Notes under the pieces: generated by a model
What the model was told of the DNA's origin: nothing
Seen by the model: the letters and a program-made list of their open reading frames with translations, nothing else
Database searches by the model: none
Position numbers and translations under genes: made by a program
Origin: Trichaptum fuscoviolaceum
Lineage: Eukaryota > Basidiomycota > Agaricomycetes > Hymenochaetales > Trichaptaceae
Assembly: GCA_910574455.1 (NCBI GenBank)
Contig: CAJSYZ010000005.1
Coordinates: forward strand, 1,984,001 to 2,048,000
Length of the DNA stretch: 64,000 bases
Direction: 5' to 3'
In this document: positions 22,890 to 33,787 of the stretch, one piece after another
Numbering within the stretch: position 1 is the first letter of the stretch
Layout of the letters: each line of letters begins with the position of its first letter

Positions 22890-24430
22890 CTAAATTATGT
22901 CGTAACAGATCTGGGCGGAATGGGAGACAGAGGTCTGCACGAGCATGGCACAGGAGTTCAAGGCTGGTGAGTTTATTCTCCTTCTCAATCCTTTTACTTC
23001 ACGTTATTTACATACCATTTGATACAGAATCCTAGCTCACACCGTTTACAGCGCACGCAAGATGGTGCAATTCTGGAACACCGCCAGACAGCACCACCAC
23101 CATTGCCATCGCACTCCTGCTACTAGTAGTACCCAGCATCGACATGATGACTTCCCACGTGGGGTCTGACACTGGCATCACAGGCCCTCCGTCGTCCGCT
23201 ACCACCACTGACAGCCATGGTCAGGTTGGAAACTAGAGACTTCCGGAGACACTTTCATTGTTGTGGGGACTGGTAAGTAGCCCTAGTAGTTATCCGCTAT
23301 TGCAACAATAGCTCATGACCCGATGAACACAACTACATGACTGGCTGATGCTATGGTTGTTGAAGCGCTTAGAATGCCAGCACGCTTACGAGTTCGAGAC
23401 GACAGCGCGCACCATCTTGCCGGGCAAGTCTTCTTTCAGAGACAAGTCATTCGGAGATGAGGAGCTCAAAGGCTTCCAGTTTGCCTCACCAGACGACCAT
23501 CAAATTCATATCTATTTCGCTGATTCCATGGCTCATGGCGGGGATTTAAGAGATGCTCCTTGCCGACACAAGGGACTTCTTGCAATCAGAGAAGGTATGT
23601 ACATAAAGTGCCACACATCGACTGAAAGTTTAACCTCTCTTTCTGAATCAGTGGTGCGCTGACCGTGGTAACCGCTCTCGTCGCGACAATTTCCTCTATC
23701 GTGTCCCTGGCTTGGGCAGATCATCGTTGATCCATGCCCTTGCTGGCGCGCTCATGCTCGACATTCTCGCCATCTCATGTTCCGCCTTTTGGATGAACGA
23801 TGTGGCGTTGTCGTCGCTTATGGGCCGTGTGCCTGCCCCGTGTATTGTCCTTCTCGAGGACCTTGATGCTGCATTCACTCGCTCAACTTCGCGCGACGGG
23901 TCCTCAACCTGTGTTCCTGGTGGTAAGAAGAAGAGCTCTTTGTTGTCCGACAACAAGGATAAGATGACGATGATGACGACAATGAAGAAATTGGCAAGAA
24001 GAAGAAAAGCAAGAAATATGACACTCTATCCGACATGAACACGCTCTCTCTTTCTGGCCTTCTTAATGCACTTGATGGTGTCGCCGCTGCTGTTGGCCGC
24101 TTCCTCTTCTCGTCGCAGCGACGAACCATCTTGAGCGTTTCGACCCCGCGCTCTCGCGCCCCGGTGGCATGGATGTTTGGATCGAGTTCAAAAGCGCAAG
24201 CCCTAGGCAGGCTCAAGCGCTCTTCTGCGACTTCTTCCTGTACGCGGACGTCAAGAAGCCCGAGATCACCAAACGCGAAGGCGAGCTCGATGGGATCAGC
24301 CTCCCCACCACACCCCATCCTCTGGATCGATTTCGGAAATTCCGGTGTCGGTATTTGCGTCCGATGCCTCGAGTACCGCAACCTTGAGCTCGAGCTCATT
24401 GATGAGAGGTGCGTCAAACAGTCTACCTGA
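22890..24430 (+). pseudogene. Decayed BCS1-like AAA ATPase
   Basis: Pieces of a BCS1-family protein occur in order but in different frames: HAYEFETTARTILPGKSSF and DEELKGFQFASPDD (23.38-23.51 kb), the P-loop region RVPGLGRSSLIHALAGAL (about 23.70 kb), Walker B PCIVLLEDLDAAF (about 23.84 kb), LSLSGLLNALDGVAA (about 24.05 kb), and MDVWIEFKSASPRQAQALF in another frame (about 24.17 kb). BCS1 is a mitochondrial inner-membrane AAA protein; fungi also carry many divergent copies. The P-loop Lys is Arg (GLGRSS where GxGKS is expected), and at least one frame change separates the sensor/arginine-finger part. Intron borders cannot be trusted. Confidence 0.75.
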
Positions 24431-25285
24431 CGTTGGCAAAGCAGCTCACGACGCAAATTGCGAATGCATCAAACGGGAAAAAGTATTACTTCATCTTAGA
24501 TATCGTTCAAGTAGTCATGTCCTATTCCTCGACAAACACCTCTGTGCCACCACCATTGCCGCCGAAACGGAGATCGCTCGGTTTCAATATGCAGAATAAG
24601 TCGATTATCGGCCGACAGCGCAATCCCCCCAGCTCTAAGGTCAAGAAACGTGCCTTCATTCAATCTACTTCTTTTCAAAGCGGATTGGGGTGCATTGATC
24701 CCATTTCCCATATCGGCATGGTTCCGGTTTCGAGTTGTGTCCAGGGATGACTGATTGTATGACGGCTTACTCGTGGCTTTGCCTTCTAGAGCTGATGGAA
24801 CAGCTTCTTGTGCAGTGGGCTATGTCTTCCTGACTTCTTCGGAGTTAACCTGACTCACTTTCTTGTTTGTTTGTGCATAAAATGAAAAGAAGCCTCATAA
24901 TCGAGTCATCTAGAAGAAATCCTTCTTATCTCCTGTCAGTTCAGCTTGAGGTTTATCCGAGCCATAGTACAATGCACTGATAGATTCCTCTCTTCTTTTC
25001 CCAGAAGAATAAGGCATCAGAAAAATGCGTGCAAGAGCTTTGTATAAATGTGAACTCGGAGTGGGTGTCGCCCCTCCCCGCCACCCACCCACCCACTCAA
25101 CCCTTCGCCATGAACTTTTATCACATTCTGTTGGGGCTACACATGCTCCTATTGATTGACCATGCTGTGCTTCGAGTACGCATCGCGCGAAGACTTCCTT
25201 GGACACAAAGGAGGATATCTAGGATGCAAAAATTCGTGCTTACTTTCTATTTCCTCTCAAAATCACTGCACTGACTTTTTGCCAG
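24431..25285. other. Gap between BCS1 relic and exonuclease gene
   Basis: No convincing gene. A first exon of the exonuclease gene may lie near 25.11-25.22 kb, ending before a GTGCTT donor, but I could not fix its frame. The remainder shows only short frames without motifs. Confidence 0.35.
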
Positions 25286-25887
25286 CTTCACAAACAGATG
25301 CAACATCTCCTCGACTACCTGGGGGTTCCGCCAACGCCTCTTCTTCAACTTCGCAGTTATACACTCGGACCTCTTGTTCCTGAAGTATGTCTGACCACCG
25401 CGACGATGGAGAATGCCGTAGACGTCATCTATGCTTCCTTGCCGGATGCCCCGGAACGACGCTTCGTTGCCCTTGACATTGAATGGGCGAGTAACTCACC
25501 AGAGCTATATCGCGTGGACCTCATCCAACTCGCGGTTCAGCAACATGTGTTCCTCCTCCGGACTCATCTACTTAATGAACTTCCCGCGAGATTGACACAA
25601 TTATTAGGTGATGAAGCTGTATGGAAAGTGTCAGCAGGAATCGCTGGTATGAGAGTCCCATTTCTTCTCTCATTATTTGGCATAACTGAACTAATTGGCA
25701 GGTGATGCAACTCGCATCAGGAATAAATTTGGCGTTCCCGTAACCTCCTGTGTCGATTTGACAGATTGGGCGCGCTTCGTTTACCCCGATTTCTGGCCAA
25801 GAACGCTAACTTGGCTCCAGCTGCTTCTGAACCCCCGTCTCTGGTTCAAGTTTCCGCAACCGTTTATAAAGCTGGAGGAGATGGCAG

Positions 25888-25892
25888 GCAGA
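25888..25892. repeat. Target-site duplication GCAGA (left copy)
   Basis: GCAGA immediately precedes the TG of the 5' LTR and is repeated directly after the CA of the 3' LTR at 32626-32630. A 5-bp duplication is the usual length for Ty3/gypsy integrases. Confidence 0.95.
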
Positions 25893-26722
25893 TGTCGAGA
25901 TCCCGGGCTCCTTTTCTCATTTCCCGCACTTTCCCGCCAAGGATCCCGACATGAGCAGACAATCCCGCGGGGAGAATCCCGCCATTGGATTCCCCGCGCG
26001 AAACCCCTTTCCCGACTCGCACGATCCCCCGCAAGATCCCCCGCTCACGTGACCTATCCCGCACCACCGTCCCGACCACCATGCACGCATACACACATTC
26101 ATTTACGACGACCCGCCACGGCACACGTACATTCACTTATCAACATACGCTCATTAATCCGTTAGTACCTCAAGGTGACGACCTGCAACAGTCTGGCATA
26201 CCTAGTCTGGCTAGTCGCGGCCCCGGACCGGACGCTGACGTCCACGGACAGGCCGTAGCCATCTGGAGAGACGGGATAGACATGCCTAGCAGTGCGGTCG
26301 TAGCATGTATCGTTTGTAGTAGATAGGTGCGCATTGCGCAAGGACACTTAGCGTAGATTAACTATACAGTCTTTACGAAGTAGATAAATAGCTGTAGGCA
26401 TCGTAAGGAGCACCTCACTTTTGACCTCTTGTGGAGTGCTTCCTTAGGTGCGATCTCTCTCTTTTCTCCTGTGTAGTTAGTTGCGCAATACTTACTTGTG
26501 GAGTGCTTCCTTAGGGATCCGCTTACTTGACGTTCAAAGCAGTGAAGAGTCCTAGCTGGCCTTGAGAATCCCGCGACGCGCCTGGATAGAATCCCGCGCG
26601 TTTCCCGCCTGAATTCCCACGCTCGTTCCCAGTCGCGAATCCAGATTCCCGAACGCGGGTTCTTGTCGCGAATTCCAGTTTCCCGAAACTGTTTCCCGCT
26701 ACAATTCCCGACGGTCGTAACA
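25893..26722 (+). repeat. 5' LTR, 830 bp
   Basis: It starts TGTCGAGATCCCGGG and ends GACGGTCGTAACA. It is the same length as the 3' LTR and identical to it in every stretch I compared. Both ends are dense in TCCCG words (about 18 copies by eye). It should carry the promoter and the start of the element transcript. Confidence 0.95.
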
Positions 26723-26811
26723 TTAGGTCAAAAGTCCTGGCTCACCGCCGCTCGGACTCGACACCCTCACGCTCTTTACTTCTACCCCCGCACCCGTACC
26801 GCCGACCAGCG

Positions 26812-28020
26812 ATGTCATCCCACCAGGAATGGGGAGGACTCGCAGATACCTTCGCTTTCCCGTCCCCGAGCTCCTCGATGGAGGAAGACAAACTCCAGCC
26901 CATCCTTGATCGCCTCGACACCCTCGAAAAACGCTACTCCAAGTTAGTCAACGAACACAATCAGGTTCAGAACACTGTCGCCCAGCTCAAGCACGCCAAC
27001 CAGGCGTTAGAAGCCCAAATCGCGAGCCAGCCCGCCTCCCCGTCTGGGGGTGGAGCAGGGCTCAAGATGAAGCTTCCCGACACCTTCGAAGGCGAACGAG
27101 CCAAGCTGGAAAACTGGATTCACCAGATTAAGCTCTACCTGTTCGGACAACATCCGGGGCTGGACGAAACCCGCAAGGTCGCATTCGCCCTGATGCTCCT
27201 GCGGGGACCGGCGCAAGACTGGGCACGACCCATTCTAGATCGACTCCAGGACATCCCGACACCGCCAGAAGCCGCCAGCCTGGAGGCCCTGTTCGCCGCC
27301 CTTCGCGCCTCTTACGGAGAAATCGATGCAGACAAAGCCGCAGCCGACAAGCTGATGCGCCTACGCCAGACAGGAACGGTCGCCGAGTTTGCGTCGCAGT
27401 TCCGTGCCCTCCAAGCCCTCACCGGGTGGCCCAAGGACGCGACGACGGATGTCATCTACCTCGACATGTTCCGGAAGGGACTCAAAGACCAGGTTCGCCA
27501 GCACATCGCCAGCACAGAGGCGAAGGATATGAAATTCGATGCCTACGTCAACTGGGTTTCCGAGACGGACGAGAAGCTAAGGCTCGCACACGCCTATGGA
27601 CCAGTATCAAAGCCAGCGGCTACACCCCGAAGCAATCCCGGCACCACTAGTTCAGCTCCGCGTACGATCCCGACTGCGGGCGCAAGCTCGACGAAGGATC
27701 CCAACGCGATGGAGATTGACAGGGTGCGCCGGGAGCGCAGGAGTAAGGGACTATGCTACTACTGCGGAGAGAAAGACCATTTAGTGAGCGATTGCCCAAC
27801 GCGACCGCCAACCCGAAACCTAAAGACTACGAAATCCACGTCCCCGTCGAGCCCCTCGCCCCCCGCGCTCCAGTCGTTCGAAGAAACGCTCAAACGTATG
27901 GCGGAACAGTACGTCCAGAATGTGCAGCAGTCCGTGCTACAGAACGCATTCGCCGCCATGACGCCCGCCGCCAAGAACGTTCACAATCCCGAAGCCCCGC
28001 CCCCAGCGGATTTTCAGTAG
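26812..28020 (+). CDS. Retrotransposon Gag, 402 aa
   Basis: The ATG at 26812 is the first in the internal region, 89 bp after the LTR. A short coiled-coil-like N-terminus (about residues 20-70) precedes the retrotransposon gag domain (FEGERAKLENWIHQIKLYLF, then RPILDRLQD and LRQTGTVAEFASQFRALQAL). A single CCHC zinc knuckle, CYYCGEKDHLVSDC, sits near residue 320. Gag forms the particle and binds the RNA. The stop at 28020 lies upstream of the protease, which is in the -1 frame relative to gag and overlaps it from 27753, so Pol expression would need a -1 shift or a separate start. Gag itself is undamaged. Confidence 0.88.
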   Translation: MSSHQEWGGLADTFAFPSPSSSMEEDKLQPILDRLDTLEKRYSKLVNEHNQVQNTVAQLKHANQALEAQIASQPASPSGGGAGLKMKLPDTFEGERAKLENWIHQIKLYLFGQHPGLDETRKVAFALMLLRGPAQDWARPILDRLQDIPTPPEAASLEALFAALRASYGEIDADKAAADKLMRLRQTGTVAEFASQFRALQALTGWPKDATTDVIYLDMFRKGLKDQVRQHIASTEAKDMKFDAYVNWVSETDEKLRLAHAYGPVSKPAATPRSNPGTTSSAPRTIPTAGASSTKDPNAMEIDRVRRERRSKGLCYYCGEKDHLVSDCPTRPPTRNLKTTKSTSPSSPSPPALQSFEETLKRMAEQYVQNVQQSVLQNAFAAMTPAAKNVHNPEAPPPADFQ

Positions 28021-31000
28021 GGTCGTATTGCTCAGTCGCGCCCTATACGACCCAACCGCCCTTGTGGCCGAAGAACTCTCTTAATAATGGTCCCTTGTAT
28101 TTAACCATCTCTACAATAGACCGTCGTCTTAGACGACATTTGAAGTTCCCGGTACAGGTTAGCGACGGAAAAACGGATGCCTTAGCCACAGTAATGTTAG
28201 ACAGCGGTGCGTCGGGAACTTTCATAAATTCCCGCTACGTTTCGCGACACGGACTCCAGACTCGGGAATTGGTAATCCCGATACTTTTGCGCAACGCGGA
28301 CAATTCCCCGAACGCGATTGGACGCATCACCAAGGAAGTAGTCCTCAACGTCGAGATGAAGGGACACTTAGAACAGTTGACCATGGCCGTCGCGGATATT
28401 GGCGACGACGATATTATCATGGGGATCGACTGGTTGCGGCACCATAACCCAACCATTGACTGGACCAACGATGTGGTCGATCTCAACCGCTGCCCACCTC
28501 AGTGTGACAACCAGCAACGCCTGGTCCCGCTTCCCCGCCTCGCCATAGCAGAAGAAGTCGAGACCCCTTGGGGGCCCGACAGGACCCAGGCCGAATGGGA
28601 AGCTGTCCCACCAGGATTTCGGTACTCAGAAAAATATTGGGACCAGTACCACGACGCTGAATCCTACTTCGTCACGACGGACGACCACTTCGCGTACAAA
28701 ATTGCCGCCTCGTACACCCACTCCCAGGCCATCGCTGAGAAGTCAGCAGTGAAGGAAGGCGAGAAAACCTTCGAGGAACTAGTTCCCCCCGAATTTCGTG
28801 AGTTTGCCGACGTTTTCTCGAAAGTTGAATCCGAAAGGCTTCCACTACGCAAGCCGTATGATCACGCCATAGATTTAGAACCCGGGAAGGTTCCCCCGTA
28901 CAGCAAAATCTATCCGTTGGCCCCGGCCGAACGCGACGCCCTTTCGCGAATTCGTTGACGAAAACCTGCGCAAAGGGTACATACGACCTTCGAAATCCCC
29001 TGCAGCGGCTCCCGTCTTCTTTATCAAGAAAAAGGACGGAACCTTGCGCATGGTAGTCGATTACCGACGACTGAACGATATCACGGTCAAGAATCGGATA
29101 CCCGCTTCCCCTCACGATGGAACTCGTAGACGCGCTGCAAAAGGCGAAGGTTTTCACGACGTTAGATTTGCGATGGGGCTACCACAACGTGCGACTGAAG
29201 CAAGGCGACGAGTGGAAGGCCGCCTTTCGGACTCAGGCGGGACATTTCGAACCAACGGTGATGACATTCGGGCTCACGAATGCCCCGGCGACCTTCCAGC
29301 ATATGATGAACGATATCTTCAAAGATCTCATTGGAGTATACGTGATCATCTATCTTGACGACTTGCTAATCTTTTCCGAAGATGAATCGCAGCACGAGGA
29401 ACACGTACGGGAAGTCCTTAAGCGGCTGCGCGAAAACGACTTGTTCTGTAAACCCGAAAAGTGCAAATTCAAACAGACTTCCGTCGAGTATCTCGGGATG
29501 ATTATTTCGCAGGGAAAGGTGGCGATGGATCCCGCCAAGGTACAGGCGGTCCTCGACTGGCCTACCCCGAAAAAGGTGAAAGACATTCAAGCCTTCCTCG
29601 GGTTCGCGAATTTCTATCGACGCTTCATTCGGGATTTCTCGCACATCGTCAAACCGCTCACGACGCTGCTGAAGAAGGATGTTCGCTGGGTCTGGACAGA
29701 AAACCAGCAGTTCGCTTTCGACTATCTCAAGCGCATGTTCACGACCGCCCCCGTCCTAATGATGCCAGACATGTCGCGACAATTCATCGTGGAATGCGAC
29801 GCCTCTGATTTCGCGACCGGCGCGGTCTTGTCCCAGGAAGGCGACGACGGGCTGATACATCCGGTCGCCTTTTTCTCGAAATCCCTCAACGATGCGGAAC
29901 GCAACTACGAGATTTATGACAAGGAGCTACTCGCGATTATTAGAGCTCTTGACGAGTGGCGACATTATCTCGAAGGTGCGAGTCATAAACTCGATATCGT
30001 GTCTGACCACAAGAATCTGCTATATATTTCTCTGAATCCCGAACGCTGACGCGACGCCAAGCCCGGTGGAGTCTGTTCCTCACCCGCTTCGATTTTACGA
30101 TTCGCCATCGCCCAGGGCGACTCGGGGGCAAACCCGACGCCATGTCACGACGCGTCGATCTTCAACCAGAAGGCGAAGACAACACGGGACGGACCCTCTT
30201 GACCCCCGAAATGTTTCGACTAAAGGCAATTCGTCGGGGAATGACGCAGGTACACGGGGATCAGGCCCTCCTACGACGCATTCGTAAGTCAGATCAATAT
30301 GAAGACGAACTGGTGGACGCGATCGAGCTGGTCAAGTCCAAGGCGCCTCGAGTCCTGACCAAGGAACTTGAGGACTGGAGCACCGAGGAAGGCCTCATCC
30401 TGTACCAGGGTAAGGTTTACGTCCCGAAAGACGAGACCATTCGCCGGGATGTGGTGAAGACTTACCACGACAGTCTCCCCGCCGGACATCCTGGACGTTG
30501 GAAAACGTTTGAGATGGTAAGCCGCAACTACTGGTGGCCCGGGATGTCTAACTTCGTAGAACGATACGTTTCGGGATGCGATACCTGCGCACGCACGAAG
30601 AACCGATCCCAACGCCCGGTAGGACTCCTGCAACCGAACGAAATCCCGCAGGGCCCCTGGCAGGCGATTTCGTGCGACTTCATCACCCAGCTCCCCCGAT
30701 CTGAGGATTACGACGCAATTTTCGTGGTGGTCGACCGTCTCACCAAGCAAGCGCATTTTATCCCGACCACGTCTGACATCGATGCACCGGAAACTGCGGA
30801 ACTATTCCTGCAGCACGTCTGGAAGCTGCACGGAACCCCCCGCCAGATCATATCCGACCGCGGACCACAGTTTGTCGCGCAGTTCATGAAGGCCCTCTTT
30901 TCCCGACTCGGTATCAAGGGTACCACGTCGACTGCGTATCACCCGCAGACGGATGGGCAAACCGAAAGGGTAAACCAAGAGCTGGAACAGTATTTACGGG

Positions 31001-31955
31001 CTTTCATAGATACACGAAAGAAAACTGGGCAGGATTACTCCCAATGGCAGAGTTCGCGCACAACACGAAAGCGCACGCGGCAACACGACAATCTCCGTTC
31101 GCGCTTGTCTACGGCTACAATCCCGAATTCACGATTGCCCCGAGCGACGGCCTATCCACGGTCCCCGCCGCGGACGCACGACTACAGGAGCTTCAGCAGG
31201 CACAGGAAGAGGCAAGAGCGGCTTTGGAGGTTGCGGCAGAGCGCATGAAGCAGCACTACGATCAGGCCCGGAACGAGGCCCCGCAGTACGCAGTCGGGGA
31301 TAAAGTCTGGCTCGAAGCGACGAACGTTCGGCGACCGGGAGCGCGCAAATTATTACCGAAACGACTAGGGCCGTATAAAGTGAAGGCAAAGCTAAGTGAC
31401 CTCACCTACGAACTCGAACTCCCCGCGTCGCTGAAGATTCATCCCGTATTTCACGTATCGCTGCTCTCGCCATACCACGAAGACGATATTCCCGGTCGAA
31501 CGCAACCCCCGCCGCCCCCAGTCGAAGTAGAAGGAGATCTGGAATACGAGGTGGAAGAGGTACTGGACGCTAGACGGTTTAGACGGAGGTTTGAATATTT
31601 GGTACGATGGAAGGGATATTCGAGCGCGGAAGATACATGGATTCCCGCAAAGGATATGGGTAATGCAAAGGCTAAAATTCGCAGTTTCTATCGAAAACAC
31701 CCGGACGCCCCTCGAGAAGTCAACGCTATCGAGCTCTGTGACCTGAGCAAGATTCAAGCTTGGCGCCCCGGAGTTGCGCCTTTGGAGGGGGGTAATGTCG
31801 AGATCCCGGGCTCCTTTTCTCATTTCCCGCACTTTCCCGCCAAGGATCCCGACATGAGCAGACAATCCCGCGGGGAGAATCCCGCCATTGGATTCCCCGC
31901 GCGAAACCCCTTTCCCGACTCGCACGATCCCCCGCAAGATCCCCCGCTCACGTGA
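27753..31955 (+). pseudogene. Retrotransposon Pol with frame breaks
   Basis: Domains in order: aspartic protease with DSGASG (about 28.20 kb); reverse transcriptase with [33 protein letters not shown] and the catalytic YLDD (about 29.35 kb); RNase H beginning FIVECDASDFATGAVLSQ; integrase with an HHCC finger (HP...CDTCARTK), the DDE core with DRGPQFV and TAYHPQTDGQTERVNQ; and a C-terminal chromodomain with YLVRWKGYSSAEDTWIP (about 31.6 kb). The frame changes near 28942-28945, 29097-29101, 30044-30046 and 31020-31037, each consistent with a single-base gain or loss. As read, no full Pol could be made. The last frame continues about 160 bp into the 3' LTR. Confidence 0.88.
31784..31795 (+). promoter_or_regulatory. 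Polypurine tract
   Basis: GGAGGGGGGTAA directly precedes the TG of the 3' LTR. This is the expected place and composition for the plus-strand DNA primer. Confidence 0.75.
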
Positions 31956-32625
31956 CCTATCCCGCACCACCGTCCCGACCACCATGCACGCATACACACA
32001 TTCATTTACGACGACCCGCCACGGCACACGTACATTCACTTATCAACATACGCTCATTAATCCGTTAGTACCTCAAGGTGACGACCTGCAACAGTCTGGC
32101 ATACCTAGTCTGGCTAGTCGCGGCCCCGGACCGGACGCTGACGTCCACGGACAGGCCGTAGCCATCTGGAGAGACGGGATAGACATGCCTAGCAGTGCGG
32201 TCGTAGCATGTATCGTTTGTAGTAGATAGGTGCGCATTGCGCAAGGACACTTAGCGTAGATTAACTATACAGTCTTTACGAAGTAGATAAATAGCTGTAG
32301 GCATCGTAAGGAGCACCTCACTTTTGACCTCTTGTGGAGTGCTTCCTTAGGTGCGATCTCTCTCTTTTCTCCTGTGTAGTTAGTTGCGCAATACTTACTT
32401 GTGGAGTGCTTCCTTAGGGATCCGCTTACTTGACGTTCAAAGCAGTGAAGAGTCCTAGCTGGCCTTGAGAATCCCGCGACGCGCCTGGATAGAATCCCGC
32501 GCGTTTCCCGCCTGAATTCCCACGCTCGTTCCCAGTCGCGAATCCAGATTCCCGAACGCGGGTTCTTGTCGCGAATTCCAGTTTCCCGAAACTGTTTCCC
32601 GCTACAATTCCCGACGGTCGTAACA
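31796..32625 (+). repeat. 3' LTR, 830 bp
   Basis: Same start, end and length as the 5' LTR. The in-LTR open frames translate identically in both copies. It is followed by the second GCAGA copy and then exonuclease exon sequence. Confidence 0.95.
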
Positions 32626-32630
32626 GCAGA
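32626..32630. repeat. Target-site duplication GCAGA (right copy)
   Basis: Matches 25888-25892 exactly and adjoins the CA end of the 3' LTR. Confidence 0.95.
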
Positions 32631-33343
32631 CTCCTGCAGGCAAACATTGAGAAGGATGCCACGGTCACGAGGAGCAATTGGGCCGAAGTTGAGCTGTCGG
32701 CTGCTCAAGTCCATTGTAAGTTATCCTTTTCAAGTTGTCACTCAGGCTGATCATCTTCTCACTTGCATCTGCTCTATTAGATGCGGCAATCGACGCGCAC
32801 AGCACGTTTGCTGTTGCTTCCGTCTTGAATCAAGATGCCTTGGCCTTACCGGATGCAGAAATCCATCACTTCCCAATGCTCGATATTGAGTAGGCTGAGG
32901 CCCGTTTGAATAGTGCTAACGGTGTTATCTTGTTGAGTAAATTGTTGAGTGCATGCTCTTGTCTTCAAAAGTTGCCAGGAGCATCGTGATTGTATCTATT
33001 ATTGAATTGCTTCTCGTTGAATGATCATTGTAGACTGAGGTTGTCAATGGTGTTTGCTGTCGCTTTCAAGATGTCATGAAGATGAAGGTAGCTTGAAATC
33101 TCAAAACAGAGGTTCAAGTTCACTTGAGTACAGTAGTGGTAGTAGTAGTAAATCTCACTTGAGTCTGACTTGCCACCTGATGTACAGCTTCCCTCCTTAC
33201 GCACTGATTTTGTCCTGAAACGCCGTTTTAAGGCCATCAGGCAGCCAGGCAACACTTCAGGCAGGCATGACAACGCTTCAACCCATTTAAGGAAGCTCCA
33301 GGACGCGCCAGCCGCCGTTAGCAATCTCTGATGTATTACACTT

Positions 33344-33695
33344 GAGCACTGAAATCCTGACTTGCATTCTGATGCACTGAGAGACGGCTTGCATCCTGAA
33401 ACACTCCTTATTTCAGTGAGATAAGGCAATCAGTGTATTTTCAGACGAAGTAGCGACCCTTCAGACAGGTGCCAGCCAAATCAGGACGCGTCAGGACGCG
33501 TCAGTCACCGTAAGCAAAAGGAAGTTTCCCTGATGTTATGGCAACTGACGCGTCCTGATTTGGCTGGCACCTGTCTGAAGGGTTGCTACTTCGTCTGAAA
33601 ATACACTGATTGCCTTAACTCACTGAAATAAGGAGTGTTTCAGGATGCAAGCCGTCTCTCAGTACATCAGAAAGCAAGTCAGGATTTCAGTGCTC
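33344..33695. mobile_element. Foldback (long inverted repeat) element
   Basis: The left arm 33344-33504 and right arm 33545-33695 are near-perfect inverted complements over about 150 bp, with a 40-bp spacer. Outer ends are GAGCACTGAAATCCTGACTT on the left and its complement on the right. The left arm carries one extra TCAGGACGCG unit. There is no open frame. Transcribed, this would make a long hairpin RNA. It looks like a non-autonomous foldback/MITE-type element. Host duplications were not identified. Confidence 0.8.
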
Positions 33696-33787
33696 TGCCA
33701 GTCACGGTGGTGAGTTCAACTTTAATGACTAATACTTGCCATTTTGGTGGAGCCATCATGATTTCAAGTTGCCGTATCAGATTCGAT

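Larger units (their letters stand above)
25893..32625 (+). mobile_element. Ty3/gypsy chromodomain LTR retrotransposon, 6.73 kb
   Basis: Two 830-bp LTRs, each TG...CA, flank gag (zinc knuckle), protease, reverse transcriptase, RNase H, integrase and a C-terminal chromodomain in that order, which defines a Ty3/gypsy chromovirus. A 5-bp GCAGA duplication brackets it. A purine-rich tract (31784..31795) precedes the 3' LTR. Directly after the 5' LTR (26723 on) I do not see an obvious TGG-starting tRNA primer site, so the priming tRNA is not named; self-priming is possible. The pol frame is interrupted at about four points while the LTRs look identical. The element lies within an exon of the exonuclease gene, same orientation. 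Confidence 0.95.
25286..32893 (+). pseudogene. DEDDy 3'-5' exonuclease gene split by a retrotransposon
   Basis: Coding pieces are 25286..25646, 25702..25892, then after the insertion 32631..32715 and 32781..32893. With the element and one target duplication ignored, the frame and splice phases run through unbroken to a stop at 32893. The family is the ribonuclease H-like exonucleases of WRN/RNase D type: VALDIEW (motif I), DLTDWARFVYPDFWP in the middle, and the late Y-x3-D motif YAAIDAHSTFAV. The 5' end is not resolved, and an earlier exon is likely. As it stands the gene cannot make a full protein: translation from the left part enters the LTR. The insertion must be recent because the host exons show no further damage. 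Confidence 0.8.

Noticed and set aside
23875..24456. Minus-strand 193-aa frame
   Set aside because: Shadow of the BCS1-like relic, whose plus-strand motifs are clear.
26723..26760. tRNA primer-binding site after the 5' LTR
   Set aside because: No TGG-starting match to a tRNA 3' end directly after the LTR; not called.
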